Source: Theocolax elegans (lineage: Eukaryota; Arthropoda; Insecta; Hymenoptera; Cerocephalidae). Taken from it: 64,000 bases of DNA. The notes beneath the pieces are model-generated. The model was not told where the DNA came from and did no database searches. It was given only the letters and a program-made list of their open reading frames with translations. Position 1 is the first letter of the stretch; each line of letters begins with the position of its first letter. A program made the translations under genes and the position numbers. Below are positions 31,714-42,194 of this stretch, piece after piece. The stretch spans positions 47,935,589-47,999,588 of the forward strand of contig CM047426.1 in the NCBI GenBank assembly GCA_026168455.1, given 5' to 3'.

Positions 31714-32379
31714 GGAGTACTTGACCTCCAGGAAACGGATCTTACCTAACTTTGGTATGTCTTTTGTAATATAAAAATATGAAGAAAGCCAAGTTATTCT
31801 TTGTCAATGGTCACTTTTACGAAAGTTATTCGTCATCTAATAGTAATAGCAGTGAAAATTACTTCCAATTTGATCGCTTATAACTCGGAAAGAAATAAAG
31901 ATAGACATTCAAAACAGAAACCAGAGGAAAGTTGAGTTCAAGTAGATATGATTTGAAATAAAAGAATTTTGCATTGCTCAATTTTGAGTAAAATTATGAA
32001 GAAAATAATAAATTAAAGATTATTAGGCCATAAGAAACAATACATTTTTCAAATTAAATTTTGGTTAAAATTTCTTCAATTTCTTGTTTTCTTCATAACT
32101 TTGCTCTATATTAAGCAATTTAAGCTTCTTTTTCTGGAAACGATTTCTACTTGCACTGAACTTTCTTTTGATTTTTGGTTTGACTGCCTATCTTTATTTG
32201 TTTTCGAGTTATAAGCGATCAAATTGGAAGTATTTTTCATTGATAATATCATTAGATGATGAATAACTTTCGTAAATGTGACCTTTGGCAAGGGATAATT
32301 TGGCTTTCTTCATATTTTTATAATTTAAAAGACATAACAAAGTTAGGATAAGATCCGTTTTCCGGAGGTCAAGTACTCC
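31714..32379. mobile_element. 666-bp fold-back element
   Basis: Ends GGAGTACTTGACCTCC and exact inverse. Arms of about 250 bp share GGAAACGGATCTTACCTAAC, TATAACTCGGAAAG-type and AAGTTATTC-type segments, about 85-90 per cent identical. Its right arm is repeated at 33913-34201 because it lies inside the 1.8-kb tandem duplication. Confidence 0.78.
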
Positions 32380-35300
32380 ACTTGTAAGTCGTTTACAGTT
32401 CGTATAATCTTTATACGGTTCATTTTATTATTATTATTATTAAGTTACTCAGTTGGCACCCTCCTATTTGACTAGGTTATGCCAGGCACTTGGGTATTCC
32501 CTTTGCGCCCTGTTTTCCATTTCCCATCTTTAGCCCCCCGAAGTGTATAGCAATATTGCCACACCTGGGTGAGCCTTCTTATGGGTCCTTGGTTTTTTTC
32601 AATCGGGCACCGCCCAGAGACCCTGCCAAACAGCAAGTATTCTCTGGACATCCCAACTGGGGATATCTCCTGAATCAATTAGAAATTCACCTGTGAGGCG
32701 CCATCTTCTTGTCATGATTCTGGGGCATTCACATAAGATGTGTAGAGGTGTTTCGTTTGCCTCCTGGCACATTCGGCATAATGGATCTGTTTCCAGTCCC
32801 ATTTTATACCTATGGTATCGCAAATCTCCATGTCCAGTAAGTATGTCCATTAGCTTGCGAGCTGTCTTTCTGCTAAGTTTCCTAAGCCCTTCTTCCCAGT
32901 GTCCGCTTATTGCGTTTCCGAGTGCGGCTTTAGCTTGTCTGCATCCTGCAGTTTTTACCCAAGCACTTTAGTGTTCCTTCACCAGCCATTCCTTTAGTAA
33001 TTCTATAAGGTGGCTATGTGGCATCTTCACCATCATGCTTGGTTCCGCATGTTTTCCATTTGTACCTATCTTTGCTAGGTCATCGGCTATCTCGTTACCA
33101 CGTATACCTACATGACTTGGTATCCATGTTAGCGTTAGCCGCTTATTCAACTCTGCCAGTCTATTTAGTGTCTTATGACATTCCCAAATTAGTCTGGACT
33201 TAGTGGTGTGACCATTCAGACTCTGTAACACAGTTCTGCTGTCCGAGTAAATGTATATCTCTTCGTCTTTGCAATTCTCCTGTGCCGCTTTAGCACATTG
33301 CAGGATTGCAAATGTTTCCGCTTGGGAAATGGTATTGTATTCCTTTAAGGAATATATCCTACTCTTCCCATTTTTTCTGCAGTATACCCGTGCTCCGACT
33401 CCCCGGATATTCTTGGACCCATCAGTATACCAGAGTTCTTTGCCCTCCGGCACCCTAACACGTCCTTGACTCCAGTCATCTTTGCTAGGCAGACTGACTC
33501 TGTATCTCTTATCGAATAGGAACTCAGTGCTGCATCTATCAGTTCCCTCGTATAAGTTCTCTCTCAGATTTCGCGGGAGCGTACTTAGGAGTCCCCTGTC
33601 CGCCCGTCGATCTAAGAGATTTCTAACTCTTAAGTATCCTTTTATGGCTTCTGACTTAAGAGTGAGCTGAAAGGGCTCAATATTCGTTATGACCCCCATA
33701 GCTTGTACTGGCGTGGTTCTTAGAGAATTGGTGATGCAGCGCAGGACCAATCCTCGTACCCTTTCCAGCATTTGGTTCGCAGTTTTCAAACCTGCTCGCT
33801 TCCACCAAATCACTGCCGAATACGTGAGTTTTGGTTTCAGAATTGCTGTGTAAATCCACATCATGGTTTCTGGTTTAAGACCCCAGTTCAAGTGCAGAGC
33901 TCTACGTGTTTGCTTCATAACTTTGCTCTATATTAAGCAATTTAAGCTTCTTTTTCTGGAAACGATTTCTACTTGCACTGAACTTTCTTTTGATTTTTGG
34001 TTTGACTGCCTATCTTTATTTGTTTTCGAGTTATAAGCGATCAAATTGGAAGTATTTTTCATTGATAATATCATTAGATGATGAATAACTTTCGTAAATG
34101 TGACCTTTGGCAAGGGATAATTTGGCTTTCTTCATATTTTTATAATTTAAAAGACATAACAAAGTTAGGATAAGATCCGTTTTCCGGAGGTCAAGTACTC
34201 CACTTGTAAGTCGTTTACAGTTCGTATAATCTTTATACGGTTCATTTTATTATTATTATTATTAAGTTACTCAGTTGGCACCCTCCTATTTGACTAGGTT
34301 ATGCCAGGCACTTGGGTATTCCCTTTGCGCCCTGTTTTCCATTTCCCATCTTTAGCCCCCCGAAGTGTATAGCAATATTGCCACACCTGGGTGAGCCTTC
34401 TTATGGGTCCTTGGTTTTTTTCAATCGGGCACCGCCCAGAGACCCTGCCAAACAGCAAGTATTCTCTGGACATCCCAACTGGGGATATCTCCTGAATCAA
34501 TTAGAAATTCACCTGTGAGGCGCCATCTTCTTGTCATGATTCTGGGGCATTCACATAAGATGTGTAGAGGTGTTTCGTTTGCCTCCTGGCACATTCGGCA
34601 TAATGGATCTGTTTCCAGTCCCATTTTATACCTATGGTATCGCAAATCTCCATGTCCAGTAAGTATGTCCATTAGCTTGCGAGCTGTCTTTCTGCTAAGT
34701 TTCCTAAGCCCTTCTTCCCAGTGTCCGCTTATTGCGTTTCCGAGTGCGGCTTTAGCTTGTCTGCATCCTGCAGTTTTTACCCAAGCACTTTAGTGTTCCT
34801 TCACCAGCCATTCCTTTAGTAATTCTATAAGGTGGCTATGTGGCATCTTCACCATCATGCTTGGTTCCGCATGTTTTCCATTTGTACCTATCTTTGCTAG
34901 GTCATCGGCTATCTCGTTACCACGTATACCTACATGACTTGGTATCCATGTTAGCGTTAGCCGCTTATTCAACTCTGCCAGTCTATTTAGTGTCTTATGA
35001 CATTCCCAAATTAGTCTGGACTTAGTGGTGTGACCATTCAGACTCTGTAACACAGTTCTGCTGTCCGAGTAAATGTATATCTCTTCGTCTTTGCAATTCT
35101 CCTGTGCCGCTTTAGCACATTGCAGGATTGCAAATGTTTCCGCTTGGGAAATGGTATTGTATTCCTTTAAGGAATATATCCTACTCTTCCCATTTTTTCT
35201 GCAGTATACCCGTGCTCCGACTCCCCGGATATTCTTGGACCCATCAGTATACCAGAGTTCTTTGCCCTCCGGCACCCTAACACGTCCTTGACTCCAGTCA

Positions 35301-35734
35301 TCTTTGCTAGGCAGACTGACTCTGTATCTCTTATCGAATAGGAACTCAGTGCTGCATCTATCAGTTCCCTCGTATAAGTTCTCTCTCAGATTTCGCGGGA
35401 GCGTACTTAGGAGTCCCCTGTCCGCCCGTCGATCTAAGAGATTTCTAACTCTTAAGTATCCTTTTATGGCTTCTGACTTAAGAGTGAGCTGAAAGGGCTC
35501 AATATTCGTTATGACCCCCATAGCTTGTACTGGCGTGGTTCTTAGAGAATTGGTGATGCAGCGCAGGACCAATCCTCGTACCCTTTCCAGCATTTGGTTC
35601 GCAGTTTTCAAACCTGCTCGCTTCCACCAAATCACTGCCGAATACGTGAGTTTTGGTTTCAGAATTGCTGTGTAAATCCACATCATGGTTTCTGGTTTAA
35701 GACCCCAGTTCAAGTGCAGAGCTCTACGTGTTTG
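32091..35734. repeat. Direct tandem duplication of 1822 bp
   Basis: Unit 1 (32091-33912) and unit 2 (33913-35734) appear identical by eye over the whole length, including the LINE 3' half, its (TAA)n tail, the flanking target sequence and the right arm of the fold-back. Unit 2 continues into the rest of the LINE; unit 1 is cut in the middle of RT. Confidence 0.92.
32968..33918 (-). pseudogene. LINE ORF2 3' part, extra copy (RT end and RNase H)
   Basis: 316 codons identical to the end of the full ORF2 at 34790, starting abruptly at the duplication junction with a chance MKQ. It contains the RNase H motifs YTDGSKNIRGVG, YSDSRTVLQSL and GNEIADDLA. Without the RT core it cannot act as a retrotransposon. 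Confidence 0.9.
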
Positions 35735-36097
35735 CCATAGTACTCTTATAACTTTATTACACTGATTCTCAAGGTGCTCTTTCCAGTTTAACTTACTGTC
35801 AAGAATGACACCTAGATATTTAGCTTTTTCTTTTATTTCTAGCCGTTTTCCTCCATATTCGAGGTGTTTTATGCTTGTTTTCCACTTATATTTACGTGTA
35901 AACACCATAACTTCCATTTTTTCCGGGTTAACCAATAGTCCACCTCCTTGGCACCACTTATATACCTTATTCAAGGCATTTTGCATGATGTCAAATAGTG
36001 TTTCTAAAAATGGTCCTCTAACTATTATTGCTAGATCATCTGCATATCCTACAACCTCACATCCCGTGTTGGTTAGTAGGCATAATAGTGTGTTCAT
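34790..36097 (-). CDS. LINE ORF2: RT C-terminal half and RNase H
   Basis: Frame continuing ORF2 after a frameshift in a C9 run (36127-36135 on the plus strand). It contains the RT catalytic box YADDLAI, the thumb region (LEYGGKRLEIKEKAKYLGV), then RNase H: YTDGSKNIRGVG, ISQAETFAILQC, YIYSDSRTVLQSL, WIPSHVGIRGNEIADDLA. These residues (D, E, D, D) look intact. The product copies element RNA at the nicked target and removes RNA. One G more or less in the run is all that separates it from the upstream frame. Confidence 0.92.
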   Translation of the reverse strand: MNTLLCLLTNTGCEVVGYADDLAIIVRGPFLETLFDIMQNALNKVYKWCQGGGLLVNPEKMEVMVFTRKYKWKTSIKHLEYGGKRLEIKEKAKYLGVILDSKLNWKEHLENQCNKVIRVLWQTRRALHLNWGLKPETMMWIYTAILKPKLTYSAVIWWKRAGLKTANQMLERVRGLVLRCITNSLRTTPVQAMGVITNIEPFQLTLKSEAIKGYLRVRNLLDRRADRGLLSTLPRNLRENLYEGTDRCSTEFLFDKRYRVSLPSKDDWSQGRVRVPEGKELWYTDGSKNIRGVGARVYCRKNGKSRIYSLKEYNTISQAETFAILQCAKAAQENCKDEEIYIYSDSRTVLQSLNGHTTKSRLIWECHKTLNRLAELNKRLTLTWIPSHVGIRGNEIADDLAKIGTNGKHAEPSMMVKMPHSHLIELLKEWLVKEH

Positions 36098-38081
36098 TAC
36101 AAGATTCCAGAGGGATGGGGAAATAACCCCCCCCCTGTGGGCATCCCGTGTTCACCCAGCCAGTTACCTTGGTGTTACCCTTGGTCATTACCAGCTTTCT
36201 GTTTGATAACATGAGTTCGACCCAGTCAGTAACTGGCTGAGCTATTCCATGTCTCCTCATTGCCTCCTTGATTACTCTTTTGGAGGTATGGTTGAAAGCT
36301 CCTTCTATGTCTAAAAAGACCACTAGAGCGAAGCCTCCGTTTTCAATTTGTTCTTCAATCAGGTTCACTATTTTGCACAGAGCAGTCTCAGTAGAGTGTC
36401 CTGCTCTGTACGCATACTGATCCCTATGAAGTGGTCGTTCTTTTAAAGGTTTATCTTTAATATGTCTATCTATGAGCCTTTCCATCATCTTCAGCATAAA
36501 CGATGTAAGACTTATAGGTCGGAAGTCTTTAGGAGAAGTATAGCTCCCCTTACCTGCTTTCGGAATGAACGTCACTCTCGTTCCCTTCCAACTTTCTGGA
36601 ATATGGCATAATTCCAGACTTGCCCTAATAAGTCTGGTCATTGGACGGATAATGCACTCCCCCGCCCTTTGTAATAGTGCGGGGTAAATACCATCCAGTC
36701 CTGGTGACTTATATGGCCCAAAAGATCCGATGTCCCACCTGACTTTGTCCTCTGAGGCAATTTCGGTCCCCAGCACACTGCATGATCCGGTTTGGATCAC
36801 CGCATGCTGGTTTCCCGTTCCGTAGTCGTTTGACTCATGAACTTCCATCGCCCCTTCCCCTTCTTTCGAGAAATCCGGGTAGAAGGATTCGATCAGGCGG
36901 TACAACGTTTCTTCGTCCGTCATGGTGTATTTCCCATTTGGCAGTTTAAGTGCTCCCAATATAGCTTCCGGATTTTTTGACAAGATCTTGTCCAACCGGG
37001 CTGTCTGTGAGCCTTTTTCTATGTCGCTGCAAAAGTTGGCCCATGATTCTGCTTGTGCCTTCCTAATTGCTGCTCGATAGCTGTCTCTTTTACTTTCGTA
37101 ATGATTCCACTCGTCTGCTGTACCTTTTTTTTGGGCCAGCTTATAGGTTCTCCTTACTTGTTTCTTGAGACACTCTAGGTTCTCGTTCCACCAGTAGGTT
37201 TTATCTCGCTTACCCACCAATGTGGGTCTACAGTTGTTCTCAAAAGCTGAGATAATTCCTTTATTTAGTTTATCAGCAGCTTCTTCAAGCTCCTTCCAGT
37301 TTCTTATATGTTCTGGAAAATTTGCTAGTGAGCTGCATATTTCTTCCTTGTAGGTTATCCAATTTGTCTTCTTCGGTTTCCTGGTCCATGTTCTAGGATT
37401 TGTACCAGGTCGCACTAACTCGAAAACAATTTTGGCATGATCAGATAGTGTCGGTTCATCAGATACCCTCCACCTCTTGATCCTATTTGTAATTTCTCCA
37501 GTACATAACGTGATGTCCAATACTTCTGCTCTAAGTTTATTACAGAATGTTGGCGTTGTACCAGTGTTTAGAATATCTAGTTTGGTTGTGGCTAGATATT
37601 CTACCAGTTCCTCTCCTCTCCTATTGATGTCTGTGCTCCCCCACAGTATGTGATGTGAGTTAGCGTCACAGCCTATTAGGAGCGGTAAGTTTTTACTCTC
37701 ACAGAAGGTAATTAACCTTTTAACTTCCGTGGGTGGATTTACCTCTCCATCATATGGAAAGTACGCTGAAGCAATGACTATGTTTCCAATGCCTTCCGAT
37801 TCCGTCCTCACCGCTGTCAGGTCTCTTGTACAGAAATCCATCAGCGGGGTTACATTTACTCCCTTAGTGATGATACACGTTCTGGGCGTCTCAGCTTGCA
37901 TGTCCCTGTAACAAACAAGCCCCTTTCCCCTTAAACCCTTGATTGTTCCTCTCACCGTCCATGGTTCTTGGACCAGTGACAGGCCTGTGTGCATCTCTGC
38001 CAAACCCTTACGCAATAGTGCAGAAGAGTCTTTGCAGTGATGCAAGTTAATTTGTGAGATTTGCAGCGCCTTGAAGGTCAT
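36057..38081 (-). CDS. LINE ORF2: endonuclease and RT N-terminal half
   Basis: 674 codons. The AP-type endonuclease shows QINLHHCKDSS (start), VQEPW, LIGCDANSHHILWGS and SDHAKIVFEL; it nicks the target. Linker follows, then RT motifs VTFIPKAGKG, FRPISLTSFMLKMMERL, YAYRAGHSTETAL, FLDIEGAFNHT and GCPQGG. Reading is lost right after GCPQGG because a G run has nine instead of eight bases; the other frame continues at once with the expected sequence. The first ATG here is the copy of the real ORF2 start in the upstream duplicate. Confidence 0.92.
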   Translation of the reverse strand: MTFKALQISQINLHHCKDSSALLRKGLAEMHTGLSLVQEPWTVRGTIKGLRGKGLVCYRDMQAETPRTCIITKGVNVTPLMDFCTRDLTAVRTESEGIGNIVIASAYFPYDGEVNPPTEVKRLITFCESKNLPLLIGCDANSHHILWGSTDINRRGEELVEYLATTKLDILNTGTTPTFCNKLRAEVLDITLCTGEITNRIKRWRVSDEPTLSDHAKIVFELVRPGTNPRTWTRKPKKTNWITYKEEICSSLANFPEHIRNWKELEEAADKLNKGIISAFENNCRPTLVGKRDKTYWWNENLECLKKQVRRTYKLAQKKGTADEWNHYESKRDSYRAAIRKAQAESWANFCSDIEKGSQTARLDKILSKNPEAILGALKLPNGKYTMTDEETLYRLIESFYPDFSKEGEGAMEVHESNDYGTGNQHAVIQTGSCSVLGTEIASEDKVRWDIGSFGPYKSPGLDGIYPALLQRAGECIIRPMTRLIRASLELCHIPESWKGTRVTFIPKAGKGSYTSPKDFRPISLTSFMLKMMERLIDRHIKDKPLKERPLHRDQYAYRAGHSTETALCKIVNLIEEQIENGGFALVVFLDIEGAFNHTSKRVIKEAMRRHGIAQPVTDWVELMLSNRKLVMTKGNTKVTGWVNTGCPQGGGYFPIPLESCNEHTIMPTNQHGM

Positions 38082-39685
38082 TATTTCGAGCTTCCCGGCA
38101 CTGCTGCCTCTTTAGAGCCTGAAGGGCTCTAGCTTGGGACTCCGGCATCTGCACCAGAAAAAGTTGTCCTTCGCTGCAGCACCGTCGGTCCCCAGCACAC
38201 TGCATGATCCGGTTTGGATCACCGCATGCTGGTTTCCCGTTCCGTAGTCGTTTGACTCATGAACTTCCATCGCCCCTTCCCCTTCTTTCGAGAAATCCGG
38301 GTAGAAGGATTCGATCAGGCGGTACAACGTTTCTTCGTCCGTCATGGTGTATTTCCCATTTGGCAGTTTAAGTGCTCCCAATATAGCTTCCGGATTTTTT
38401 GACAAGATCTTGTCCAACCGGGCTGCCTGTGAGCCTTTTTCTATGTCGCTGCAAAAGTTGGCCCATGATTCTGCTTGTGCCTTCCTAATTGCTGCTCGAT
38501 AGCTGTCTCTTTTACTTGCGTAATGATTCCACTCGTCTGCTGTACCTTTTTTTTGGGCCAGCTTATAGGTTCTCCTTACTTGTTTCTTGAGACACTCTAG
38601 GTTCTCGTTCCACCAGTAGGTTTTATCTCGCTTACCCACCAATGTGGGTCTACAGTTGTTCTCAAAAGCTGAGATAATTCCTTTATTTAGTTTATCAGCA
38701 GCTTCTTCAAGCTCCTTCCAGTTTCTTATATGTTCTGGAAAATTTGCTAGTGAGCTGCATATTTCTTCCTTGTAGGTTATCCAATTGTCTTCTTCGGTTT
38801 CCTGGTCCATGTTCTAGGATTTGTACCAGGTCGCACTAACTCGAAAACAATTTTGGCATGATCAGATAGTGTCGGTTCATCAGATACCCTCCACCTCTTG
38901 ATCCTATTTGTAATTTCTCCAGTACATAACGTGATGTCCAATACTTCTGCTCTAAGTTTATTACAGAATGTTGGCGTTGTACCAGTGTTTAGAATATCTA
39001 GTTTGGTTGTGGCTAGATATTCTACCAGTTCCTCTCCTCTCCTATTGATGTCTGTGCTCCCCCACAGTATGTGATGTGAGTTAGCGTCACAGCCTATTAG
39101 GAGCGGTAAGTTTTTACTCTCACAGAAGGTAATTAACCTTTTAACTTCCGTGGGTGGATTTACCTCTCCATCATATGGAAAGTACGCTGAAGCAATGACT
39201 ATGTTTCCAATGCCTTCCGATTCCGTCCTCACCGCTGTCAGGTCTCTTGTACAGAAATCCATCAGCGGGGTTACATTTACTCCCTTAGTGATGATACACG
39301 TTCTGGGCGTCTCAGCTTGCATGTCCCTGTAACAAACAAGCCCCTTTCCCCTTAAACCCTTGATTGTTCCTCTCACCGTCCATGGTTCTTGGACCAGTGA
39401 CAGGCCTGTGTGCATCTCTGCCAAACCCTTACGCAATAGTGCAGAAGAGTCTTTGCAGTGATGCAAGTTAATTTGTGAGATTTGCAGCGCCTTGAAGGTC
39501 ATTATTTCGAGCTTCCCGGCACTGCTGCCTCTTTATCAGACTCCGCTACCGCCGGCGCGTGTACTTTGAAAGTGACACGCTCCAGTGAGTAGAAGGGTCT
39601 GCAATCTAGAGCCTGAAGGGCTCTAGCTTGGGACTCCGGCATCTGCACCAGAAGAAAGTTGTCCTTCGCTGCAGCACCGTCGGTA
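36763..39685. repeat. Direct tandem duplication of about 1.42 kb inside the LINE
   Basis: 36763-38184 and 38185-39685 share ORF2 endonuclease plus the ORF1 end, with TCGGT common to both parents at the junction (38185-38189). Few differences: CTGTCTG/CTGCCTG, TTTCG/TTGCG, ATTTG/ATTG, and about 75 bases of ORF1 missing from the first copy (near 38113). Confidence 0.9.
38112..39502 (-). pseudogene. LINE ORF2 5' part, extra copy with frameshift
   Basis: Starts at the genuine ORF2 ATG (39502), which overlaps the ORF1 stop as TAATG. It encodes the whole endonuclease (to about 38777), then a single missing T near 38787 shifts the frame; 38810-38112 continues the linker and then runs into the duplicated ORF1 end. 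It is therefore a broken duplicate of the copy at 38081. Confidence 0.9.
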
Positions 39686-40599
39686 GCCCCCTTGTCGCAT
39701 TTTACGACCCGCCATGTTGCGGTATTTAGCGTCGGATTGTACCGCATCAGCCTCTGAAGAACCAGCTCCGTGGGTTTCGGTGCTCCCGGTATCCACGCGC
39801 TGGCCTTCACCAGCCTCTGCAGCACCTCCGTTCCGCTGACTGTCAGAGCAGGACCCCGCCAAGATTTTAGTCCGGGCACGATCCCACTCAGCCAATCCGC
39901 GGACCGTTGATCCTCTGTTATTATCACAAACACTCCCCCCCTGCAGAAGGACGCAACAAACTTTGGCAGCTGCTCAGGAGGAAGGACATCTGTCTCCTCC
40001 TCCAGCGCATTCCTGAAGTCTTCAAACTGTCCTGTAGTAAGAAGCACCTCAGGATATTCTGCTGATGTCACGACCCTCGACAGAGGGTTCGTTCTCTGTG
40101 CTGTTGTAAGTCCCACACTACATTTCGGCTTTTCAGCACTCTGAGTGTTACTTACCTGTGCCGGCTTGTTTTTATGCCGTTTTTGTGTCCGCGGGTCCTC
40201 TGGCGGCGTGTCCTTCCCTCTTTTCCCCATAAGAGGCGTTGAGGGAGGTCTCTCCGCGCTTTGAGCTCGCATTTCTTGCTTTCTGAGCTTTCGCCTGCGG
40301 TTTTTCTCCGCATAGCGTCCACTCGTCCAGCTTTTTCCTTCATTGGTATCCATTGGCATTCCAGCTCCCGGTTCGGGATTGGACACCGTCAATGGCCCAT
40401 CAGGATTTTTAAATTCAGTGGGTTGGTAAGCAGACATCCCACTGGGCGCCGCCTGCTCACCTACCTTTACTCCAACTACCGGTGACACCGAAGTTACCAC
40501 CGGCCAATTGGTTGTGTTGAGAGTTGGGATCTCTCCAGGGTTTGTTGACACTTTTGGGCTAGCATCCGAATAGCCCGTTGCGTTTACAGGGAAGGACAT
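39502..40599 (-). CDS. LINE ORF1, DUF4780-like RNA-binding protein
   Basis: 365 codons, uninterrupted, from ATG at 40599. N-terminal half is P/S/T-rich, with a basic segment (YAEKNRRRKLRKQE) near residue 125. The C-terminal half has the layout of the DUF4780 domain (about residues 190-345: GVFVIITEDQRSADWL, LKSWRGPALTVSGTEVL, NTATWRVVK, FLLVQMPESQARALQAL). In LINEs such proteins package element RNA. Its stop overlaps the ORF2 start in TAATG, the stop-start arrangement that in SART1-type LINEs supports translation by reinitiation. Confidence 0.85.
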   Translation of the reverse strand: MSFPVNATGYSDASPKVSTNPGEIPTLNTTNWPVVTSVSPVVGVKVGEQAAPSGMSAYQPTEFKNPDGPLTVSNPEPGAGMPMDTNEGKSWTSGRYAEKNRRRKLRKQEMRAQSAERPPSTPLMGKRGKDTPPEDPRTQKRHKNKPAQVSNTQSAEKPKCSVGLTTAQRTNPLSRVVTSAEYPEVLLTTGQFEDFRNALEEETDVLPPEQLPKFVASFCRGGVFVIITEDQRSADWLSGIVPGLKSWRGPALTVSGTEVLQRLVKASAWIPGAPKPTELVLQRLMRYNPTLNTATWRVVKCDKGATDGAAAKDNFLLVQMPESQARALQALDCRPFYSLERVTFKVHAPAVAESDKEAAVPGSSK

Positions 40600-41450
40600 A
40601 GCATGGGTTTTTTTTTAAGGGGGGTTTTTGATTTGTGTTAAGTGTTTATATCTGTGGCTCCCTACGAGTGTCCCCCCTCATCATCCGAACAGCCCTCGCA
40701 AAACAGGCAGCGACCCACTTCGGTCCTACTATAGGAAAGCCCCCCACCCGAAGCAGTAGGGTCCCATCCGGTCACTATCCGGCACTACTACCCCTGGCGC
40801 GATTATACACTGACTGATAGGGAAGCCAGGCTTTGCTAGTTAGGCCAGCCCGGGCCCCTGTACTATTCAGCGGCCTAGGAGTGTCTCAACCTAGTTTATC
40901 CTAGGGTGCCTCCATGGGTACCCCACCCGTCCGCTTGAGCAGTCTTACTACGAGGAAAGAACACCCCCCGAGAGGCCCAGTGTGAGAAGATGTTTGTGTG
41001 TGTGTGTGAGTGTCTGTTTGTGTCATGTGAATGTGTATAGGTATAGGTGTAATGCTCACTGATAAAGTCCCAGCGTGTCCATCTATAACCCGCGCGGAGC
41101 ATACCCGTTTATAGGGATCTCCTCTTTCACCAGCGAGCCCGTTTATAGAGCTGCCTCTTACAAGCGCTTGGAAAGAGCCGTTTATAGGCCTCCCATTCAT
41201 ACCTCTGAGACCCTACCAGTAATACATGAGTGTAAATGATGTGTTGTGTGCCATTCCGTGTCCTGGATAGGAGCCCTTACGTGGGAATCCCTTCCGGGCC
41301 AGAAAGGCCACGGTTTTTTAGAGAGATGTTACTCCTCTATCCCTCCCCAATTACACTGTTTCCAGTGACTTCCGGGCTTGGGACCGGCTTGCTGAGGTTC
41401 ACCCGTGGCTACTAGATTTCACCACAAATGAACCTCATCAGGGCTGGGTT
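40600..41450 (-). promoter_or_regulatory. LINE 5' untranslated region
   Basis: Between the ORF1 ATG and the target duplication, GC-richer and lacking long frames. It contains three spaced copies of TATAAACGG (plus strand CCGTTTATA near 41105, 41140 and 41170) and a GT-rich stretch at 40990-41030. LINE 5' UTRs carry internal promoters; which bases act here is unknown. The element begins AACCCAGCCCTGATGAGG (minus strand, 41450 downward). Confidence 0.6.
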
Positions 41451-41689
41451 TACGGTTCATTTAGTCGCACAAAAAATAATTAAATAAAATGCGCCTACTA
41501 GTTTTGGTCTCTCCTAATAATAATAAATGATAATATATTATCGTTAATGAAGAGAGTAAGGAAAGTAGCATCCATAGGAAAAGCAGTTACCGCCGCTCCC
41601 TCATCTTCCTCGCATGCTAAATAAGATAGGACTGGTCGGGCCAATAAAAATAATAAAATCATATCATCTAACTGTTTTTCCATTTTTCA

Positions 41690-42155
41690 TACTAACATCA
41701 ATCGTTTAAAAACTCATTTTGCAGCCATTGAAGCATTAATTCACCCGAAATCTTTCGATGTTGTTGCGATCACTGAAACCTTCCTTACTGAACACGACTC
41801 CTCTGATATTTTTAAACTACCTGGATATGTATTGCACAGATTGGATCGTGTGGGTAGGGGAGGGGGTGGGGTTGCGGCGTACATACGGGAGGAGTATAAG
41901 GTTAATGTTGTTGCAAACTCGGATCCGGTCTTTTCCAAAAAACCGGAATTCTTAATTTTACGCTTGGTGGGTAGCTCACTAACGACTTTTCTAGCGGTGG
42001 TCTACCGTAGGCCAACAGCTGTCTATCCGGGCGACTTTTTTTAGGTTCTCTCGGACATTCTACCAGATTGCAACAGCGTTATTGTCACGGGCGATTTCAA
42101 TATTGACATGAATTCAAATAGTGCGGCAGATTACCGGTTCATGATGAAAAAGAAC
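41690..42155 (+). pseudogene. CR1/Jockey-type LINE endonuclease fragment
   Basis: Reading HTNINRLKTHFAAIEAL, VVAITETFL, GYVLHRLDRVGRGGGG, VVYRRP and IVTGDFNID, in two frames with a stop near 42043. These are the conserved blocks of AP-like endonucleases of CR1/Jockey LINEs ('N-I-x-S-L', 'E-T-W-L', 'GGGVA-Y', 'GDFN'). RT sequence is absent. It differs clearly from the LINE to its left. Confidence 0.8.
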
Positions 42156-42194
42156 AATATATATATTTTCAAGAAGAACAAGAAAATATATTAG

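Larger units (their letters stand above)
34248..41450 (-). mobile_element. Nearly intact I/LOA-group LINE with 12-bp target-site duplication
   Basis: TACGGTTCATTT flanks both ends (34236-34247 and 41451-41462). On the minus strand the order is 5' UTR (41450-40600), ORF1, ORF2 (endonuclease, RT, RNase H), 3' UTR and a (TAA)n tail at 34248-34265. RNase H in ORF2, a DUF4780-like ORF1 and TAA-repeat tail fit the I superclade (I, LOA or R1-like). A 1.4-kb tandem duplication inside ORF2 inflates it from about 5.8 to 7.2 kb. Confidence 0.9.

Noticed and set aside
32490..39332. Many plus-strand frames of 60-133 codons
   Set aside because: Antisense shadows of the LINE ORF2 and its duplicates.
41415..41450. 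Hammerhead ribozyme at the LINE 5' end (CTGATGAGG ... GAAATC on the minus strand)
   Set aside because: CTGATGA and GAAA are present, but the sequence between them cannot form stem II, and no cleavage-site stem was found.
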